From Bifidobacterium colobi (GTDB lineage: Bacteria > Actinomycetota > Actinomycetes > Actinomycetales > Bifidobacteriaceae): a stretch of DNA of 64,000 nucleotides. A program made the translations under genes and the position numbers. The stretch is taken from NCBI RefSeq assembly GCF_018555455.1, contig NZ_JAFEJU010000001.1, forward strand, positions 248,001 to 312,000. Direction: 5' to 3'. The first letter of the stretch is position 1, and each line of letters starts with the position of its first letter. The notes beneath the pieces were generated by a model. That model had not been told where the DNA came from. It worked only from the letters and a program-made list of their open reading frames with translations, and ran no database searches. Of this stretch, positions 60,789-64,000 are shown in pieces.

Positions 60789-61034
60789 GCAGGTGAATCC
60801 TTTCGACTCTCGTACGTTTCTCATCAGTCGTACGGAATCAGCGACCCCTGCAACACAAACACCACATAATGAATGTGCGTTTCTCCGGCGTCGTTGATTC
60901 CGTCGACGCCGACAAACAGCACTGTACCACCACTTCACCGGCAGCACGCACACGTCACTAAAGAACACGGCATGATATTGTTCACATTCGGATGCCGAGA
61001 AGATCGCTGACACAGAAAGAAAGCCCCGAATATC

Positions 61035-61856
61035 ATGACCTCACACCTTGCCGAAGCAGGACGCACGCTGGTTCCTCGCAAAGATGATCGCTATGGCCTG
61101 CTTTCCCCCGCACTGGTCATTCTCACGTTCGTCGCTGGGCTGGTGGATGCTTTAAGCTACTTGGCGCTCGGCCATGTGTTTGTGGCCAATGTGACCGGCA
61201 ACATCGTCTTTCTGGGTTTTGCGTTCGCCCATGCGCAGGGCTTCGTCTGGTGGACTTCGGCGCTTACGCTGGCCACGTTCATGATCGGAGCGTTCATCGG
61301 CGGGCGCATTATTCATTACTGCGGCGCTAATCGCGCGCGCCATCTGCTGGTGTCCACGTCAATTCAGCTGGCTTTTGTGGCGGCTGCGCTCATCGGCATC
61401 TACCTGCTCAATCAGTTCGCGCCTGAGCCCTCGATGGGTGGCACTGATGCTTCAGCCATCGCCCGCGCCGCGCAGCCTAGTCTGAACTTCCCCACTGCCC
61501 GGCATATTGATCTGCATATTATTCTGCTGATTGTGCTGCTCGCCCCAGCTATGGGTATCCAGAATTCCACTGCGCGCAAGCTTTCGGTGCCGGATCTGCC
61601 CACGACTGTGCTCACGATGACGCTGACTGGGATTATCGCTGACACTTCGGCGCATGGTCATGAGCAGTCAAAACTTGGTCGGCGAGCCATTGTGATGTTG
61701 GCGTTGGCCCTCGGCGCCTTGACTGGAGCGACGTTGCAGACGCGCGGGCATGAGGATGTGATTCTGATGGTGATGATTGCTTGCCTCGTCGCCGTCATCG
61801 CCATGATGCTGCCCTATATCCATTCCGATGCCCGCTGGATCACGGACAGCAAATAA
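61035..61856 (+). CDS. YoaK/DUF1275 family membrane protein
   Basis: A 273-aa membrane protein with six or seven segments. The family mark is clear at the start: ILTFVAGLVDALSYLALGHV, then FVANVTGNIVFLGFAFA, with GIQNSTARKLSVPDLPTTVL in the second half. DUF1275 proteins are widespread and of unknown function, often considered transporters. No partner gene is adjacent in the same orientation. The short hairpin at 61878 probably ends the transcript. Confidence 0.9.
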   Translation: MTSHLAEAGRTLVPRKDDRYGLLSPALVILTFVAGLVDALSYLALGHVFVANVTGNIVFLGFAFAHAQGFVWWTSALTLATFMIGAFIGGRIIHYCGANRARHLLVSTSIQLAFVAAALIGIYLLNQFAPEPSMGGTDASAIARAAQPSLNFPTARHIDLHIILLIVLLAPAMGIQNSTARKLSVPDLPTTVLTMTLTGIIADTSAHGHEQSKLGRRAIVMLALALGALTGATLQTRGHEDVILMVMIACLVAVIAMMLPYIHSDARWITDSK

Positions 61857-61877
61857 TTACCGCATAACCCTCACCAA

Positions 61878-61907
61878 ACGTACGCCGAGTACCCTTTTGG
61901 CGTACGT
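61878..61907. terminator. 9-bp hairpin
   Basis: ACGTACGCC and GGCGTACGT with a 12-nt loop between the DUF1275 stop and the stop of the convergent 35-codon ORF; a GTTTTT run follows at 61916. Confidence 0.6.
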
Positions 61908-61920
61908 GCACTGCGGGTTT

Positions 61921-62028
61921 TTAGCACTCAATGCCGTATTCGGCGTACATGTAGGCGTCGTACTGGCGCTCGCCGCCATAGTAGGCGTCGTCATGATGCG
62001 ATTCCTGATGGTTGTTGCTCGACTGCAT
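61921..62028 (-). CDS. Tyrosine-rich 35-residue peptide gene
   Basis: A short ORF on the minus strand has a strong Shine-Dalgarno (AAGGA, 6 nt before ATG 62028). Its product begins MQSSNNHQESHHDD, runs on as AYYGGERQYDAYMYAEYG and ends in IEC. It is rich in Tyr (six), His, Asp and Glu, with a single C-terminal Cys. No hydrophobic segment is present. It diverges from the PP2C-like gene (153 bp between starts) and converges on DUF1275. No family is recognised; a metal-binding peptide, a modified peptide precursor or a small regulator are all possible. Confidence 0.6.
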   Translation of the reverse strand: MQSSNNHQESHHDDAYYGGERQYDAYMYAEYGIEC

Positions 62029-62180
62029 AATCATTCCTTTTCCTAACTTCATCGGTATTACGATCAGATATAGCGGAGGCGCGTTACCGAACTATGCGCG
62101 TCCAGCAAATCGCAGGTGAACTCATGGAGAATTTCGCAATCTTCCATCCAGCACCGGTTCCGAAGCGAAGGAGACCAGTC

Positions 62181-63017
62181 ATGCGTATTATCGAGCAGTT
62201 CTGTCAAGGTAAACGGCTTGATCAGTCGCTCAACGAGGATGGTCTCATTGTTACGGACGGATTCGCTGCGGTAGTGGATGGTGTGACCAGCAAAAGCATT
62301 CGGCACCTCTGGCACCCCAGTAGCGGAGTGGCTGCCAAGAATCATGTCCTCGAGACCATCGCCGGATTGTCCGTAACCTCCACGATGCGCGAAGTGCAGC
62401 AGGCAATCGACGCACAGTTTCAACAGGCCTATCGCGAGTGCGGCTCTTACGACATCCTTGTTCACGAACCCATCGAACGACTGCAAGCCAATGCCGTGAT
62501 CTATAGTGTGCATCGGCGCGAGATATGGTTATTCGGCGACTGCCAAGTCATGGTCAATGGTCAACAGACCCCTACAGTCAAGCGAGTAGACGAACTCTTG
62601 GGAGAACTGCGCGCATTCACTACGCTTGCTTTACGTAGGCAGCAATCCTCTGCCAACTCCACTGAGTCCAGCTCCGCAACGGACAGCACCGACCCTGCCC
62701 GCGACATGATTCTGCCATTTCTGCGCCTGCAATCCCAGTTCGCCAACGCGCGCGGCCCTTATGGATACTTCGTATTCGATGGGTTCACGGACCTGACATA
62801 TCCGATTCGCACAGTGACTGTGAGCTCTGGCGATGAAGTGGTGCTCGCCTCGGATGGCTACCCGGTGCTGCAGCCTACGCTTACTGCGAGTGGACGCGAA
62901 TTACAGCGGCTCAAGCGCGAGGATCCGGAACTCATCAGCGAGTATCGGTCCACAAAGGGTTTTGTTGAAGGTTACGATTCGTTCGACGACCGTACCTATG
63001 TGCGATTCATCGCCTAA
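62181..63017 (+). CDS. PP2C-like protein phosphatase
   Basis: A 278-aa protein with the scattered acidic motifs of PP2C phosphatases: DGFAAVVDGVTSKS near residue 26 (metal-binding Asp), WLFGDCQVMVNG near 120, VVLASDGYPVL near 225 (SDG) and YDSFDDRTYVRFI at the end (DD). These would bind two divalent metals for Ser/Thr-phosphate hydrolysis. The fit is loose, and a noncatalytic relative is possible. The ATG at 62181 follows GGAG; an in-frame start at 62094 is less likely. Two large hairpins follow the stop. Confidence 0.7.
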   Translation: MRIIEQFCQGKRLDQSLNEDGLIVTDGFAAVVDGVTSKSIRHLWHPSSGVAAKNHVLETIAGLSVTSTMREVQQAIDAQFQQAYRECGSYDILVHEPIERLQANAVIYSVHRREIWLFGDCQVMVNGQQTPTVKRVDELLGELRAFTTLALRRQQSSANSTESSSATDSTDPARDMILPFLRLQSQFANARGPYGYFVFDGFTDLTYPIRTVTVSSGDEVVLASDGYPVLQPTLTASGRELQRLKREDPELISEYRSTKGFVEGYDSFDDRTYVRFIA

Positions 63018-63050
63018 GTTCGCTCACCTCAAGAATTTGGACACTCATAC

Positions 63051-63169
63051 AAAAACTCGCGTCAAATGTACACTGAGGATGGCTCAGTGTACGTTTGACG
63101 CGAGTTTTTCATTCCCCATCTCACTAAACGTACGCTGAGTGATGCTCAGCGTACGTTTAGTGAGATGGG
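63051..63169. terminator. Two related long hairpins between convergent genes
   Basis: The first (63051-63109) has 27-nt arms with one mismatch and ends in TTTTT. The second (63115-63169) has perfect 25-nt arms with a 5-nt loop. Both arms end at the loop in CTGAG/CTCAG and share the TACxCTGAG core, so one is probably a diverged copy of the other. Confidence 0.8.
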
Positions 63170-63208
63170 TTGGATTGAGATGGATTGCGAATCAGCTCAG
63201 AGAAGCGA

Positions 63209-64000
63209 CTACATCTCCTCGCGATTGCGACGGTAGGCGATGGCTGCACCGGCACCCGCTAGGAGCAAGCCAGCCAGAGCGACCGCGGCGACGGCGGAGC
63301 CTGTGCTGGAGATCACTCCACCCTGTGCCGTGGAACCACGCTTGACCAGTCCGGCGATGGCCTTCTCCAAAGCCTCGCGGGCTTCGTCAACCTGAGCCTG
63401 CGTGGCCTTGCTGTTGTCGGAAACCTCGCGGGCCTTCTTCAACGCAGCACGCAACGCGTTGGCGGAATCATCGGTGTAGACAGCCAGATCGATGGCGAGC
63501 GCCTTGTTGATAACCGCATTCAGCGCGGACTTATCGACCACGCCCGGCTTCGGATCCGGAGTGGATGCGGGCTTCAGACCGGTGATGGCTTCCTGCAGTG
63601 CAGTCAGCGCGTTGTTCACTTCCGTCTGCGTGGCCTTGTCATTGTCGAGCACCTGCTTGGCAGTCTTCAGTGCGTCGGCGAAGACATCCCACGAGTCAGC
63701 CGTGTAATCAGCCTTCTCAAGCTTGTCTGCCTTGCTTACTGCGGACTGCAGGTCGGTCCTGTCTACCACGACCGGGCCAGGGCCAGGATTGTTGCCGTTC
63801 TGCTGAAGACCGGCGATGGCGGATTCGAGGTTCGTCAGCGCCAGAGCCACGTCGTAAGCGGTAGCCTTATCGTTATCCGCCACAGTCTGCGCAGCCTTGC
63901 GAGCCTTGACCAGCGCCTCCCAGCTTTCAGCCGTGTAGTCGGCCTCCTTGAGACCGTTGGCCTTGGCAATGGCGTCGTTGAGGTCGGTCTTGTCGGGAGC
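63209..64000 (-). CDS. FIVAR-repeat cell-wall protein, 5' end outside window
   Basis: The last 263 residues of a surface protein are visible; the N-terminus lies beyond the window edge (the frame is open to 64000, so the apparent ATG at 63883 is internal). Four FIVAR-type helical repeats can be seen, each with a pattern like LEKADYTADSWDVFADALKT followed by VLDNDKATQTEVNNA. After the last repeat come GSTAQGGVISSTGSA, a hydrophobic segment (VAAVALAGLLLAGAGAAIAY) and a basic tail RRNREEM, the architecture of a wall-anchored protein, although the LPXTG motif is degenerate (ISSTG). Likely glycan-active or adhesin; the catalytic part is not in view. Confidence 0.88.
   Translation of the reverse strand, partial: APDKTDLNDAIAKANGLKEADYTAESWEALVKARKAAQTVADNDKATAYDVALALTNLESAIAGLQQNGNNPGPGPVVVDRTDLQSAVSKADKLEKADYTADSWDVFADALKTAKQVLDNDKATQTEVNNALTALQEAITGLKPASTPDPKPGVVDKSALNAVINKALAIDLAVYTDDSANALRAALKKAREVSDNSKATQAQVDEAREALEKAIAGLVKRGSTAQGGVISSTGSAVAAVALAGLLLAGAGAAIAYRRNREEM

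Overview
The window looks like a chromosome segment of a high-GC Bifidobacterium, most probably Bifidobacterium longum. Grounds for this are the zwf-opcA-pgl plus gnd set, the codon use, a GH43/LacY-type permease/LacI sugar locus, an FTR1-P19 iron uptake operon, FIVAR-repeat surface protein, and frequent short palindromes between genes. The species call is inference from gene content; no alignment was run.

Layout. 1-1.78 kb: end of a mobile element or prophage remnant (replication-type HTH protein, XRE regulator) that abuts a broken tRNA-Lys-like gene. 1.9-8.1 kb: oxidative pentose phosphate genes zwf, opcA, pgl and, convergent, gnd; between them lies a decayed gene and a palindrome-rich spacer. 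8.2-9.5 kb: a membrane protein. 9.5-13.3 kb: GH43 arabinosidase/xylosidase-like enzyme, sugar:H+ symporter and LacI repressor. 13.4-15.9 kb: two surface-type proteins. 16.0-21.7 kb: two YhgE/Pip membrane proteins and a TetR regulator, preceded by an array of CGCTAC/GTAGCG operator half-sites. 21.7-30.4 kb: a minus-strand iron uptake cluster (FTR1, P19, DUF2318, two FtsX-type permeases, ATPase, FMN-binding lipoprotein). 30.5-32.3 kb: polytopic membrane protein whose 5' end contains a tRNA-Ser 3' copy.

32.5-50.7 kb is an 18-kb genomic island inserted in tRNA-Ser(GGA), bounded by a 19-bp direct repeat, with a tyrosine integrase beside the tRNA. It carries a replication-relaxation-like protein, a UvrD-like helicase with a long unassigned C-terminal half, and, convergent to these, a probable four-gene phage-defence operon: an unrecognised 394-aa protein, an SNF2-type helicase ending in a DUF3883-like nuclease-like domain, a DUF1156-type DNA methylase and a DUF499-type ATPase. 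The methylase is split by a run of eight G residues, which looks like an on/off phase-variation switch. This is the most interesting system in the window.

51.5-55.7 kb is a zinc-starvation cluster: a CobW-like protein diverges from six zinc-free ribosomal protein paralogues (bL28, bL33, uS14, bL31, bL36, bL32), followed by a ZnuA-ZinT fusion. A 17-bp Zur-type palindrome lies in the 50 bp between the two divergent start codons. 55.9-57.2 kb holds an IS3-family remnant and a broken AlbA/RecG-C-type regulator. 57.4-63 kb: LysR and PhzF-like pair, tRNA-Thr(GGT), an OFA-type MFS transporter, a DUF1275 protein, a previously untracked 35-codon tyrosine-rich ORF and a PP2C-like phosphatase. The window ends inside a wall-anchored FIVAR-repeat protein.
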